Source of the DNA: Straminergon stramineum
Taxonomy: Eukaryota > Streptophyta > Bryopsida > Hypnales > Calliergonaceae
DNA: 64,000 nt
Assembly: GCA_963920665.1 (NCBI GenBank)
Contig: OY987273.1
Coordinates: 9,240,501-9,304,500, forward strand
Reading direction: 5' to 3'
This document shows positions 23,466 to 35,487 of the stretch, piece by piece; the stretch's first letter is position 1; every line of letters begins with the position of its first letter. Under the pieces are notes generated by a model. The model was not told the DNA's origin and made no database searches. It saw only the letters and a list, made by a program, of their open reading frames with translations. The position numbers and the translations under genes are program-made.

Positions 23466-24726
23466 TAGGAGCCCCCAATTCGTCACCATGGACTCACTCT
23501 TTCTTTTTTTCGTAATTTGTCATTTTAATTGCACTTTATTATACAAAAAAAAACCTAAAAAGAGTGTAGAACCAAAATAGGAGTGTTACATTCCAATATA
23601 GTATTTGGTCTAGTTTGAGAATGTTGTAGCTAAAAAGGCCCAACCACAAGTTGTAAATAGGTTAAACCCAATTAATCGTGGCAAATTGGTCAATTATGAG
23701 TGATGGGCATGTTAGGCTCAAAAACCCACATGAGATGGACATCTCTAAGCTAGATTTGGTCAAGGGAACCCTGGTAAAACATAGGAATTAGTTCCCAGAG
23801 ATAGATTCTAATTTCCCCATTCCACCAACAAAATGGTAGAACCCCAATTTGTTGGCTTGTAGATGTGAAAAATACCAAGACGGGACCATCGAGGAATCTA
23901 AGGTCCAAGGAGGGGGAATTGGGGTTAAACCCATGCCCAGGAACCAACGGTGAAGTCGGTTCGCCAAAATTCCCCCTGGTGTGGAAGGTTCCCCACCACC
24001 AATAATTGAACGAGAGGGTGGAAATTGTCCCCTCTAGGACAATGTATACAGTAAAAGTATGAGCCTACACATGTGTTGTAGGATCCCATTGAAGGTTCCA
24101 CGAAAAGTTTCAAGATTTTTTGATAGTTAGAAGATGTCTTTCTAGACGATCAACTACCCAAAATTTGCAATGGGAAATTCCTGGAAATTTCTCAAGTGGC
24201 GGTAAATTCCCACTAAAAATTAGCATAGCTTCATTTATGTTAATAAGCTTCCCTGATAAGTTTCACAACATTCCAATAGTCAAAGGTACCCGAACCTACA
24301 ACATTCCCCGACAATTAACGGAAATTAAAATCCATGGCGGGTTTGACTGGTAGAGCAGGAGTATACGAAGGCGGAATGGAGCACAAGATAGGTCTTTTCT
24401 CGCTCCCCCATACCTACTTAGGAGCCTAGGCTAGTTACTTATTCGAGAAAAGTCACCCCCCCAAAGTAAGGATTTTCCCCGGTTTTGGCGTTAAGTTGGC
24501 ACTAGGTTTCATTGTGATTTTGAAGATAGAAAAGTGGGAAGGAAATGCTCTTGGACTAAAAATGACCTTGTGAAGCCAATGGCACAATCCATTTGCGATT
24601 CGAAGTTAATCTCCAAAAGTTAACTTAGTGGGCCAGCATAGGATGAAAACCTTGAGTTTTGCATGAAAATCCACGAAGATAAGGTTAACTTAGATGAATG
24701 AGGAGAGGTAGGTGCCCGGGAAAGAG

Positions 24727-24733
24727 TATAAAA
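24727..24733 (+). promoter_or_regulatory. TATA box in the LTR-like insertion
   Basis: TATAAAA within GAGTATAAAAGAGCACCCC. The inverted copy has the corresponding GAGTATATAA at 41781-41790, so the element is conserved between copies, as expected for an LTR promoter. Confidence 0.55.
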
Positions 24734-25247
24734 GAGCACCCCTTCTCCTCTCTCACCACCCCCTTTGGGTATAATTGGGTCCATTGGGTCCAATTGATGT
24801 TGGAATTGTGGCATTTTAGCCACAAGCCTTGCAACGGTGTTTTTTTGGGCACTTTTCACCAATGTTTTCATTTTTGGAGCTTGTAAGGTTGTTTGTGGGT
24901 CTCTTGCCTTTTCTTTTGATTGAGCGTGGTACTAACTCTTCTGAGCTTAAGCTTGGAAGCTTTTACTAACTTCTGAGGTTACCAAAGTTGTAGGTGCTTA
25001 CCTTTGAGAGACTTTTTGGTCATTCACCTTGTTGTGTCATATATTAACCCTAGAGCAACCCCCATGTGACTGGCAATGCCACTTTGGAGAGCCTTTAGTT
25101 CAAGTTATTGATGTTACTAACCCGTGTCGCTAGCTTTTGAGTGTCCAAGGTCATTTCTTTGTCTTTTGTCCTTGTCCCTAATGGCGACATGTTCTTCCTT
25201 GGTTGAGAGGCATGAGGATGTGAGGATACTAGGTCCCGCCTATACGA

Positions 25248-25382
25248 CGAAGCTTTTAATCCGTAGGGAAAAAAGAATCCTCAGGGTATGTTAGATAGGA
25301 GAGGAACAGCAAAGCTTTGAACCTCCTTGGGCTGAAAATTCATAGCAGTGTATTAAAAAGGGGGACGATAGCGAAGCTTTGA
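25248..25382. repeat. Three GCGAAGCTTTG motifs at ~61-bp spacing
   Basis: CGAAGCTTTT at 25248, GCAAAGCTTTG at 25309 and GCGAAGCTTTGA at 25371. The inverted copy has the same three motifs at 41156, 41216 and 41279 with the same spacing, although the DNA between them is hardly alike. Confidence 0.6.
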
Positions 25383-25705
25383 TCCCCCGTTGGGTAAAAA
25401 GTATTAGTAGTGCATTAAAACCACCTCACGGGAGAACCATGAGACCACGTGGTCCCTCTCCCCATAAGGTTCAGTTCTCTAAACGCAAAGGGGACAAACC
25501 AAGGTTTAGATCCCAAAAATAGGAACTAAAAGTTGAAGTTAGCATAGGGGGTAATTAGTGAAGCCTAGCCCATCACCCACTAGCAATAACGCTACCCTTC
25601 AACAACCTTCCCTTGTTTTTGAAGTTATCCTAGGAAAAGGAGATGAACACCCCAATAGCCCCAATCCGATACCCGGGCAAGGGTAGTTGGGGCTAGGCAT
25701 GGAAG

Positions 25706-25992
25706 TGTCCTGTGATCAACCATCGGGCTATCCCATCGCTGAGGTCCTGTAATTGACCATCGGGCCGGCACTGATGGGGGCCATGTCATTAAACATTGGG
25801 CTAGCCACCTAGAGACCCGCAATTAACTAACGAGCTAACCACTGCTGGGTCCCGTAATTGACCATTGGATTGGTATCCACGAGGGTTCCATCATTAACCA
25901 TCAGGTTGGCCCATCTGGGGTCCCATATTTGACTATCAAGTTGGCCATTGTTGGAGTTCTATAATTGACCATTGGACCAGTCCATCGAGAGA
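25706..25992 (+). repeat. Degenerate ~35-bp tandem repeat
   Basis: About eight units of the type GTCC(C/T)GTAATTGACCATCG then GG(C/T)T(G/A)GCCCATCG, each 33-36 bp with many differences. It is a decayed minisatellite inside the nested element. Confidence 0.7.
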
Positions 25993-27516
25993 GAGGTCTA
26001 TGGCTAGGAGGAGAGAAGTCCAGGGAGTTGAGAGAGAAGAAAGAAAGTCCAACGACCATGGGAGGACTGCCCAAGAGGGATGGAGTAGGGTACACTAATC
26101 AAAGGAACGGGAGAAGATTAACCAGAGCACCTAGTCATACTAATCACTCGCCGAGGCGGGGAAGCTAATTCCCTATCTCCCTTAAAACAACACTGAAACA
26201 ACAAGCAAGGCCAAAAGAATGGAAGAAGATTGAAGAGGAGGAGAACAATTTGAAGGACAGGGATGGTGGTAGATAAGATAGGAGGGGAAATCCTCAAGAC
26301 TTACTTAGGGCCTTAGATTAGAAGTAGGTAATCACGTCGTGATTAGGTGTGAGACATAAGTGTAGGACATAAGAAGTAGGATGTAAAAAATAGCTCAACT
26401 TGGAAGGAGAGATGATGCGTACTTAAGATTAGTTTAGTAGGAAGATCGGGGGTTAGTTAGACCACCTCAGAGTGTGGAAGGAAAGAAAAGAAGGGAGGAG
26501 GAAAGAAATAGGAGAAAAAATTGACAATTAAATCCTTGTACCTATTTATTTTATGAGTAGAATGGTAGTTCGTTGTCTCATGGCATGGGAGTTCATGGTG
26601 GAAGAGGTTGAGCTTCCAGTGGGTGCAACCAGCGATGCAAGTTCCAAGGTATGAATTAACCCTTTCCAACCTCTCCCTAGGCCCCTAATCAGAGGCTAGT
26701 GGTGTGAGCCGAGGCCTACCCCGAGGTCAGAACCTTAGAAATATAGGTCAAGTCATTTCCAGGGACATAAGCTTAGAGAAGAAGGTCGTGGCTTTCCAAA
26801 ACCCTAAGGCACATCCAAATCGGGTGAAAATTGAGAAAGTTATAGCCAAATGAAGTTTAGAATCAAATTGGATGAAGAATAGCTATACTCCGAGTTAGAT
26901 AGGGAATTAAACACATTAGGAGGAGGCTCCCAACTAGGGTCGAGGGACGAAGAGAAAAGTCAATTCCGAGTTGTAGGTTAGGAGAAATTAGTGGATGAAG
27001 TTTGGGTAAAGCTTGGATGAAAATTCAGTAGAAATCCCCGATCAGGGTCCAACTCCTGATTTGGGTAGGGGTAATCCTTGTGAACCATCCCCAAAATTTC
27101 GGATCTTTGTGAATTAGGGGGCTAGGTGTAATAGATGGATCAAGTTTGAGAAACCAAGTAGCAGTTCAACTTCATCAACCCATAACTTTGGCTAGGAAGG
27201 TCGGATAGGGTCGAGTCTTATATTTTTAGAAATGGCACGAGATGAACTAGAGGGTTATTAGGATAGTTCAGCCTTGGGGTGGGTCCCATCTAAATCATCC
27301 AGCAGGCCCTCCGTCCGGTCAACCCAAAACATTGGAAATAGTTTAAGCAAATCTTGCAATTGGAGGTCACTAAGGCACTTAGTAAAAAGATCCATTGCTT
27401 GGAAGGCATAGTGAACCATGCTTAGAAACCCAAAGGTAGGAGTCACTTAGTCAAAACCTAGAACTTGGTTGTGTTCGCAAATTGCCAAGGGTGGGTAATT
27501 TGGAACTCACATAAAG

Positions 27517-28512
27517 TGCCTGCTGAATCCAAATGAGTTGAGATGAAAGGAAGAGCAGATCTAGAACCTAGAGAAGGAATGGAATGACCTCCAATCTCGG
27601 ATGAATTAGGCAGATGGAGAGCTTGCAGAATCGAGGTAGAGAAAGAAGGAGGCTCTACAACTCGTCAAAAACTTGTCCAAGTTGGTGGCAAGACCAGCAA
27701 AAGTCATGAATAAAGCTACACTCTTTTAGGATTGATTGATTAAAGAGGAGCATGTTTCCAGATCAAAGGTAGTAACGATCCCAATTGATTTCATAGCCTG
27801 GATGGAATCTATATTGAAGGAGATGGGACAACTGCTAGGGTGCACTGATCCAGATCTGGTCATAGGTTTTACGCAGTTTCCAAAAATTTCTTTTGTTACG
27901 AGAACTCCGGTCAAGTAGACTCTAGTGATTCCACTATAGCCATGATCAGAGGGGCTGAGGGATTCCCTTCATCAATCTACAAAGCCCTTCTCAAGTCAAG
28001 TACAAAAGGCCATTCAAGGGAGTAGAAAGACAATACCAGAGTTGACGAGGCAGCCAAGCATATCAAGAGATGTGGTACCACTAGAAGTTTCCACCTCACC
28101 AACTGTCCCAACCATCCGGCTCACTATGAAGGACACTTTTTAGACATCCGGATTACCGGTCCAAAGTGATTTGATTGACCTGATGGGAGGCATGACAAAT
28201 CCGGTCCGGTCCCATCCGGAAAGCTTCAAACATATGTAGTAGCCCCAATCTAGGAAGAAGAGAACGACCATTGTGTTGGATGAGACATCCCTAACAAAAG
28301 ACAAGGAAGAAAGGGAGGTCCAGCTCATTGGGAAGTCCAATGAGGAGGAGTACCAGTCCGGATTGGAAATGGAAGAGGAGGAAGACGAAGAGGAAGATTC
28401 GCCTCTGGTGACTCGGAAGATCCAAACTTGGGCAGCTCTTAAGATGACTTTGGCTAAGGCCCCAACAACTCAAGGCGATAGTAGGTCAAAGAAGGCGAGA
28501 ATGGCAAAGTAG
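27517..28512 (+). pseudogene. X-family protein, C-terminal third (copy X1)
   Basis: This continues the ORF cut at 23465 (NPNELR, matching NPDELRWKEE in X2). It has several frameshifts and stops. A readable stretch ends in an acidic region (EMEEEEDEEEDSPLVTRKIQ) and the basic tail KKARMAK before TAG 28510-28512. The other copies end the same way (SSLKKARKAK in X3). Confidence 0.55.
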
Positions 28513-29579
28513 TTAGGGATTTCAATTAGTTAGAATATGAATCTTAGATTTGAACTAGGTTTCCAAGCATGGGCCTAGGTTCTGGATTTTTAGGATCCAC
28601 CTACTATCTAGATTTCTCGGGAGGTCTATGGTTGGTCGCTCGGATTTGCAAGTGGATTTTTGCCTTGTGTGGTTTGGTTTTTAGGTATAGGCAGGTTTGT
28701 TGCCGTCTCATTCCATCCTAGTGCTTTCAAGTTGTTTATTTTGAGCCACCAAGTGGATATTTAGGATTGAACTATATATAACTAGCTTTGTTGTTTCTAC
28801 TTGTGAGAGCATTGAAGTGTAAGAGGGAGAGAAGAAAGGAGGAATCTGGATCTTGGGTGACTAGATCCAATTTGGAGGGAACATTTGTGACGGAGTTTAG
28901 GCTTGTGAATATGATCTTGCGCATGGTGCCTTTAAAATACTAGAACGGAAATCCGGCAAGGAGTATTGTGGATGCGAGTCCAAAATACCAAGGAGGGTTT
29001 CATGTAGAGATAAGCAACCGCTAGTGGAAAGATCTCCACTCTCTGAAAGGTCTACCAATCCTAATATTAGTCTAAGGAACGTCTAACAATCCCCTATTAG
29101 TTCCATTTACTATTGATCTGTCGTTGTAGTGGAGAAGACTAGAGGTGGCTCTAAGTGACTTGCCTTCCAAATCGGCCATCCGGGAAGTTGTAAGAGTGTT
29201 TCATGGTCCAATTTATTACAATAGTTGGTGAAGAGTGTTTTGTGTAGTTAAGAGAGAGAAGAGAGTGTGAGGAATATGAGTGGTGAGTCCCTACCCCTCT
29301 ACAAGATCAAAAGTGGACCTTGCGAGGGTAAAACAAAGGAATAAAAAACTATTATTTCGAAGGAGACAGAACCGGATTCCGGAAAAGAGTGGATCCGGAT
29401 TGGATTCTGAAAAATTAGAGATCCAAAAGAGAGAAAGGAAGTAGATGGATTGGTTAAGGAGATAATACGAATAATCTCAACTTGTAGCAACATACTAGAA
29501 TCCCTTGGGATGATATTTCAAGTCATTTTAGGACACTTTGGTGTTGTAAGGATACTTACACTCCTACATGTGTACGACA
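28513..29579 (+). other. X1 3' region without ORF
   Basis: About 1.07 kb aligned with 62343-63441 of X2 and, inverted, 51113-52224 of X3. It has a TATA-like TATATATA at 28773-28780 and many CCGGAT/ATCCGG motifs. If the element is an LTR, this would hold the promoter, R and U5. Confidence 0.45.
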
Positions 29580-29584
29580 ATCCA

Positions 29585-29913
29585 TAAACTTATGGATTAT
29601 ACTTGTTACACACTTTGGAGGAAGAGTGGCTCTACTAGCCACCTTATTCTTCCCTCCATCCACACCAACTCTCATAACAACCAAAAACCTAGTATCACTA
29701 CAGTCTTCTGAGGCCACAAGATGAATTTGAGGCCTCAATACAATAGGTTACTTTGTTATTTTTAACTCTAACTCCTACCATCTACATTGGTGACCACCTT
29801 CAAAGATGATCAACATTTTATAGCTACTCCATAAGTATCTAGGAAAGTATTTCCTAAGATAAGGTCTACCCCATCTATATCACACACCATGAAGTCCACA
29901 ATAGAAGCGAAGT
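29585..29913 (-). pseudogene. pol: Ty3/gypsy protease C-terminus and pol linker
   Basis: The minus frame reads NFASIVDFMVCDIDGVDLIL followed by GNTFLDTYG, the usual end of a gypsy protease. After a frameshift comes PQIHLVASEDCSDTRFLVVM and IIHKFMD. It continues the protease cut by the solo LTR at 29914-31230 and is itself cut by X1 at 29579. Confidence 0.8.
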
Positions 29914-31230
29914 TCTGTCACGCCCCTATCTCCTTGGGGTGCCCAAAGTGCCTTAGTGAGCAAGGGGGACTTTGGAGGTGACTTCCCAAGCCTTGCAATA
30001 GGCTAAGAAAGCAAAAATAAGAGACTCCTAAGCAAATAGGGTGCAATAACGACTTGGTTAAAAAGGGCATTGTAGCATGTCATACATTCTTGAAAAGCTC
30101 TTGAAAACACGCTTCTAATTGTCTAAAGAACGTGTGATTTGGACTAGAAGGCTAAAAGTTATGGCCGTTCAAAGTTGGAGGTGTCCCGGTGGCGCCGGGA
30201 CACTTAAAGGCTAGATGTGAGGGGTTCTTAAGGAATCACTCAACAAAGTATGACATGTAGCATGTCATTGGAAAGCTACAAAGACAAGGAACCTAGAATG
30301 TCAATCATTACGAGGTTCTAAGCTATGAGCCAAAAGTTATGGCCAAGAGAAGGGCCATGGTGAAGGTGTGACACCACTCCCGGCGGACTCAAATCTTTGG
30401 AAGGCTATAACTTTGTGAAAACTTATCCAAAGGGGACATGTGAGAAATCCATCGGCATCTATTCGTTGCGAAGGTATCCAAAATGGGCTTGCAGATGGGA
30501 TTTGAAGCCCTGACAATAAAGTTATATCATTTGGCAATTTGGAAGTCCAAATGGAGTTGGAACTTGGGGATTTAAGTTGGAAACGGGTGATTTTTCGAAA
30601 TCCAAAGGGATTTGGGAAGTCCCTTAGACCCACAAGGGTGGGGTCTACCGAAAACTACAAAGAGTAGTATAGGAGGGGTGGGTCTCCCTCTTCCCTCCCT
30701 CTTGGAGCCTTGGTGAGTCCTGGTGACTCATGGGTGGTAATGTAACTTCACCACTGGCTTCAAGGCTCCTTGGGACACTTGTGTGTGTGTCCCAAGGCAC
30801 TGGTTGGTTGGAGTCTCACTCCTTGCTAGGCCTTTGGTAATGTGTCCCAAGTTGTGAGTCCCAATTAGTGTTGGTGTGAGAGTAGCAAGTACACAAAAAG
30901 GCCTAATATGAAGTAGGGTGACAATCAAGGGCGGTTAGGACCGTGGTGAGTAGTACCACTATGAGTCTTAGTACAGTAAGATGGAAGTTCCATCCTATAT
31001 CACCAAGTAGCATGCTAAGTGCCACAAGTGGAGTGCGTGCTAGAAGTCCCAAGTACTAGGACTTAGCAATGTGAGTTGAAAATGGAAACTAATGCTGTAA
31101 ATGCGTAGCATGTGTAGTGTTAGTTAGATAGGCCTAAGTAATACCAGTATTGGAGCGTGGTAAGCCCTGAAAGTTGTGAAGGGCTGTTGAAGTCTGGTTG
31201 GAGCTGTAAGGTGTTACTAGGACTGTGACA
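29914..31230 (+). mobile_element. Solo LTR of the gypsy family, inserted antisense in gypsy protease
   Basis: TGTCACGCCC…GACTGTGACA, 1317 bp. The flanks AGTTC (29909-29913) and AATTC (31231-31235) are a target duplication with one transition. Removing it joins the minus-strand protease frame (EVKCGN then FASIVDF). It aligns with LTRs at 20634-21909 and, inverted, 32668-33460 and 47801-49077. Confidence 0.85.
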
Positions 31231-31777
31231 AATTCCCACACTTTACTTCTACACTCGTAGTTACCATACTTATTTTGTGCGGCTTACCCTTGGCAAATTG
31301 CACCTTGATGGGCTTGCTAGACTCCTTGAATTGGAAACCCATCTCCATAGCAAGTCTTGGGCTCACAAACGAGTGGATTGCACGTGTATCCATTAGTAGA
31401 GAAACGTCATGTTTACTTATGGATCTTGTCAAGAACAACAAGTGGGGACTAAACTTAGGTTTATTTGCCTTAGCCAAGAAGCCACCTTGAAGGACATGCT
31501 CTCCAATGTGACAATGCATATTTTGAGCACTCACCTTAGATTTGGTGCAACCCTGAGACATATGACCTTTTTCACCACAATTGTAGCAAGTAATTTGACT
31601 TGCATCCTGTTTGGTTTTATCACCTCCTGTGTCTATTCCTTTGGCTTGTCCTTCTTTTGGCCCACTTGACTTTTCTCCATCACCCCAATTGCTTGTTTTT
31701 TATCCACATGACACCTCAACTTGTGCTTTGCATGCTTATTTGACTCACATGATGAATGCCCCTCTTTGGCCTTCTTG
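31231..31777 (-). pseudogene. pol: Ty3/gypsy zinc knuckle and protease
   Basis: A CCHC knuckle (CYNCGEKGHMSQGC, 31588-31547) is followed by the protease: HDVSLLMDTRAIHSFVSPRL. The active-site DTGA is DTRA here, so the enzyme would be dead. The frame continues to GKPHKISMVTTSVEVKCGN and is then broken by the solo LTR. Frameshifts separate it from gag. Confidence 0.85.
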
Positions 31778-32634
31778 TATTAGCCTTCATCATCACCAAT
31801 TCTTTCAACTAGCTTTAGCAACTCGGCACAAATCTCTGGTAGCTGGGACATCCTAAACAATGCACGTTCAGACCAACTTTGCAATCCATTGAAGAAGATG
31901 ATCTTCTTGGCTAGCTCATCCAGCCTTAGAAGCACATTCAAGTGTCCATTAAACTCCCGCACATACCCCTTGAGACTCCCGGTTTTCTTGAGTCTCACAA
32001 GTGCCACCCCATCATGAATGTCTTGTTACTTTGAGGTGAAATGGTTGCTAATCAACTCCTTGAAACTAGGCCAAGTCAAGTTGTCCACCACTTCAGGACT
32101 TTCACCACGAAAGTGAGTCCACCAAAGCAAAGCATGCTTTTTAAGGAAGGTCATAGTGATGGTGATCTTGTCTACTTCAAAGGCCCTTTGTGCTTCAAAG
32201 TACAATTCCAACTCCACCAAAAAGTCCTTCACCTTATGGGCCTTGCTAACTCCGGTGAAAGAAGATAATATGTTGGTTTTGTACAACTTATGTGAGGAGG
32301 AGCTAGTGCCCTTTTCTTTAAGCTCTTTGATTTCACCTTGCAACACTTGAAGTGTTTTGACAAGTTTCTCAAACATGAAGTCACGACCTTTACGTTTGCA
32401 GTCTTGTTGTGGCTTCTCAGGACTAGTAGCAGTGTCTACTTCTCTGGCACTAGTTTCCAAGTTTTCTTTCCCAATGGGACTCATTTCTTGAGCCATTTGT
32501 TCCAACGGAAGTGAGCCCTCTTGTTCAATCTCTTCATGAGAAGACTCAGCAAGTACTTGACCTTGACTATGTGTTTGGCGCCCTTGCTTTGCAACTCTAG
32601 TTTCAATTATCTTTACCATGCTTACAAAGTTCAA
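31778..32634 (-). pseudogene. gag: Ty3/gypsy gag
   Basis: A single minus frame from ATG 32634, with TAA at 32028-32026, runs to about 31780. The N-terminal half is polar with a coiled-coil-like stretch (EKLVKTLQVLQGEIKELKEK). The gag core follows: KVKDFLVELELYFEAQ, KITITMTFLKKHALLWW, WPSFKELISNHF, and after the stop LKKTGSLKGYVREFNGHLNV. These are the Retrotrans_gag hallmarks (W..F...F...F, then G.V.EY...F). It follows the LTR and primer site at the right distance. Confidence 0.88.
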
Positions 32635-32649
32635 TGCACCCCAATGTAG

Positions 32650-32665
32650 CCCTACTCTAATACCA
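32650..32665 (-). other. Primer binding site (initiator Met tRNA type)
   Basis: On the minus strand TGGTATTAGAGTAGGG lies two bases after the LTR end. It matches the common plant site TGGTATCAGAGCAGGG except for two C-to-T changes. This fixes the 5' LTR and the minus orientation of the gypsy element. Confidence 0.85.
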
Positions 32666-32667
32666 AA

Positions 32668-33465
32668 TGTTGCAGCCCTAGTAAGATGTTACAATTCCAA
32701 ATAGACTTCAAGAGCCCTTCACAACTTTTAGGCTCAACATGCTCCAATTGCAGTATCACTTAGGCCCAACTAACTAACACTACACATGTCATACACTCAC
32801 AGCATTAGTTTTCATTTCCAACTTGCACTGCCAAGTCCTAGTCCGTGGGACAACTAACACGCATTCCTCTCATGGCACTTGGCATGTGACTTGATGACAT
32901 GGGGCGGAACTTCCATCTTATTGTTCTAGAACTCATGGTGGCACTACTCATCACGGTCCTAACTGCCCTTGGTTGTCACGCCACTTCATACTAGGCCCGT
33001 TGTGTATTTGTTATTCTAACACCAACATTAATCGAGACTCACAACTTGGGATACATACTAAAGGCCTAGCAAGGAGTCGAACTCCAACCAACCGGTGCCC
33101 CGGAATACACACACTAGTGTCCCATAGAGCCTTGAAGTTGGTGGTGAAGTTGCATCACCACCATGAGTCACCGAGACTCACCAAGGCTCCAAGAGGGAGT
33201 AAAAAGGGAGACTAACCCCTCCTATAGTACTTTCTGTGGCATTCAACAGACCCCCCCTTGTGGATCGAAGGGACTTCCCAAAACCCCTTGGGATTTGGAA
33301 GACCACCCATTTCCAACTAAAATCCCCAAGTTTTAACTCCATTTGGACTCCTAAACTTCCAAACGACCTAACTTTGCAGTCAAATCTCCAAATTCCACAT
33401 GTGAGCCCATTTTGGATATCTACGGGACGATTAGATGTCGATGGACTATTCACTTTCGGTTTACA
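32668..33465 (-). mobile_element. 5' LTR of the gypsy element, truncated
   Basis: Ends (at 32668) with the inverse of TGTTGCAG, next to the primer site. Compared with the 1.3-kb LTR at 29914-31230 it lacks about 500 bp of its 5' part; similarity stops near 33465. So the element lost its outer end. Confidence 0.8.
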
Positions 33466-34558
33466 TTTCAAAATTCTTTGTTGTTGCATTGTTTTGGACA
33501 TCAACCTTTAGAGTAATGAACGTATTTCCCCTTGAAATTTGACCTTTTGTTATATTAATTTTGACTACAACAAATTTTAAATTGTGGCTGTTCTACACTA
33601 TTTTCTTGACATTTGACACTAATTAAATACTATTAGTTACTATACAAGAATGTATTGCTTTTGAATTAGGTGTTCTTGACAATGAGACTTTTGAACCTCC
33701 ATGTAATAAAATGAAAATATTCTAAGATCAATTTGTTCATTTTCATGATGTATAAAGTACTTCTCTTGTTCTAAAGCAACATAATTGTTAAAACAAGATA
33801 ATTTCATTCTTTTGTGTACATTTTGTCGTAGTCATTCATGTGTCCTCATAAACTAGCTTTTTCGTATATGTGGAAGATCCAAAATTTTATAACTACACTT
33901 TGTTAGAATAATTTGTTTGTATCTTTTAACATGAATCGTGCTTCACATTTCCAATATTTATTATTCTATTTCATTTCAATATTAGGCTAAGTTAAAGTTT
34001 TCTATTGTTCTGATTTTAGATGGGAGTTGTTAATTGAAATGTTAATTAGATTGTTTCATACTAAAGTTCTAATGAATATTTAATGATAGGCATTTTTGAA
34101 TGAATCAACATATGTAGGATATAAGAAACCCATTGTTACAATGTATTATGGATTTGAATTCCTATTATTGGAAGCTAGATTTGTTAAAAGAAATATGTAT
34201 TCTTCCAAAGTGTAATATTGAAATTCCTGATTTATTAAAGGAATTTTAAATATTTGATGATAGTGTTGTTCTTCACTTTGAGTTTATTTAGGAAAAAAAA
34301 TAATGAAATACCCCAAATTTGTGAACCGTGAAAGTGCTCTACACTACAAAAATAAATGTTCTCTTATAATTTCCAGATACATAGTTTAAGGGCTTAGGAT
34401 AAAATAATAATGTCAATGAACTCAATACTTACTTAGTAAAATATATTGTAGTGAATACTTTGAAATATATTTTCTTCTAACAAATTTTGCCTTAGTTTTA
34501 TTTTTCAAACAATTTGAAGAAATTATGTTTGTTATTTATGTTTTTAGAATTCCATTAA
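33466..34558. other. AT-rich non-coding gap
   Basis: No gene, RNA or repeat that I can support. CACTACAAAAATAAATG at about 34344 resembles a CACTA end but has no partner. Confidence 0.5.
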
Positions 34559-35483
34559 CCCCTAAAGTTCCTTGACTATGTTATCACCAAAACCCCTCAA
34601 AAACTGTCATTTCTAATACAAGTACCAAATTTTTGAAAAATATCATTTTTGGACACATGTAACTGTAGGATCTTGTAGTACATTAGATTGAGAAGATGTG
34701 GAAAAAAATTCAGAAAATTCCACCGTGTAGATTGCAAGATATTAGTATTTAAAGTGAAAAAAATCCTTTTTTGGGCTCTGTGAAAATACGAGCAGCTACA
34801 CTTCACAAGGTCACATTTGTACAAAGAAATGTCCAAAATGGTGGTGCTTCTTTAGATCCATTCTTCAATGCAAGTTGGTGACATGCTTGAAAATTTTCAA
34901 ATCATTTGGAATTGTGCAACATATAGGAAAAAAATAGTAAGTAGAAAGATGTAGAGAATGATTCACAATACTAAATTTTTAACAATTTATTAATGGAATT
35001 GAAAATTCCCAATCCCAATGGTGGTAATGCTGTAATAAAAAATCTACATCTAAGGTTTTTATTTTTTTCAAAAAAAATTGAAAATTGAGTTAAATACAAG
35101 ACTTAAAAGTTTATCTTAGAGTAGAGAATCCATACTTGCCCGCAAACTAAAACATCTCATAACTTTTGACTCATTGATCAAAATTGAATGATTAAAAGCT
35201 TTTTGTGTATATAGAAATCTAGAAAACCAATTTCCAATTTTGAATTTTGAAAAAAACGATTTTTTTAGATCTGCCCAGACTGCCCGAGTTGAGAAACAAA
35301 CTACATATTAGGCCATAACTTTTGACTCATATTTCCAAATGCCTTGAAATTTAGTGCACATAGAAGATATTCCTTGTCCACACATTCTATTAAAGTTTGG
35401 GCCAAAAACATGGAAATCTCTAGTCACACGTACCTGCCCAAAAAAGTTATGTTGCCAAAAAAGACACCTTGGTCCTTTAGGGG
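34559..35483. mobile_element. TTAA-flanked MITE, piggyBac-like
   Basis: The termini are CCCCTAAAGTTCC and the inverse of CCCCTAAAGGACC, so 9 bp are perfect. Each is bordered by TTAA (34555-34558 and 35484-35487), the duplication used by piggyBac transposons, whose ends also begin CCC. The 925 bp inside have no ORF but contain repeated CATAACTTTTGACTCAT phrases. Short TIRs in AT-rich DNA leave some room for chance. Confidence 0.5.
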
Positions 35484-35487
35484 TTAA

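Larger units (their letters stand above)
23466..27511 (+). mobile_element. LTR-like insertion nested in X1
   Basis: It is flanked by the exact duplication TAAAG (23461-23465 and 27512-27516) and interrupts the X1 ORF. Copy X2 (61258-61330) shows the uninterrupted sequence. The ends are TAGGAGCCCC (TGTGAGCCCC in the related minus copy ending at 43036) and GGAACTCACA. The first ~2 kb aligns with the inverted copy at 41040-43036 and has a TATA box. No ORF and no second LTR are seen, so it is a very long solo LTR or a non-autonomous element with its internal part changed. Confidence 0.7.
22079..29579 (+). mobile_element. X-family element, copy X1 (with a nested 4-kb insertion)
   Basis: It begins TGTTGCAAGATGG and ends CATGTGTACGACA, with the exact 5-bp duplication ATCCA at 22074-22078 and 29580-29584. 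The target is the gypsy pol frame, which is restored in phase when the element and one ATCCA are removed. Minus the nested insertion (23466-27511 and one duplicated TAAAG) it is about 3450 bp, the same as the other copies. The ends (TG…CA) and 5-bp duplication are those of retroviral-type integration, but no direct terminal repeats are visible within it. Confidence 0.8.

Noticed and set aside
24620..24871. 83-codon minus ORF in the LTR-like insertion
   Set aside because: Lies over the conserved TATA region; no homologous frame in the inverted copy.
22079..29579. X1 as a complete LTR retrotransposon with two LTRs
   Set aside because: The first and last several hundred bases do not repeat each other, and no gag-pol or primer site is seen inside.
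32041..32350. Plus-strand ORFs over gypsy gag
   Set aside because: Gag motifs and the primer site place the real gene on the minus strand.
34344..34360. CACTACAAAAATAAATG as a CACTA start
   Set aside because: No inverse end, no subterminal repeats and no duplication found.
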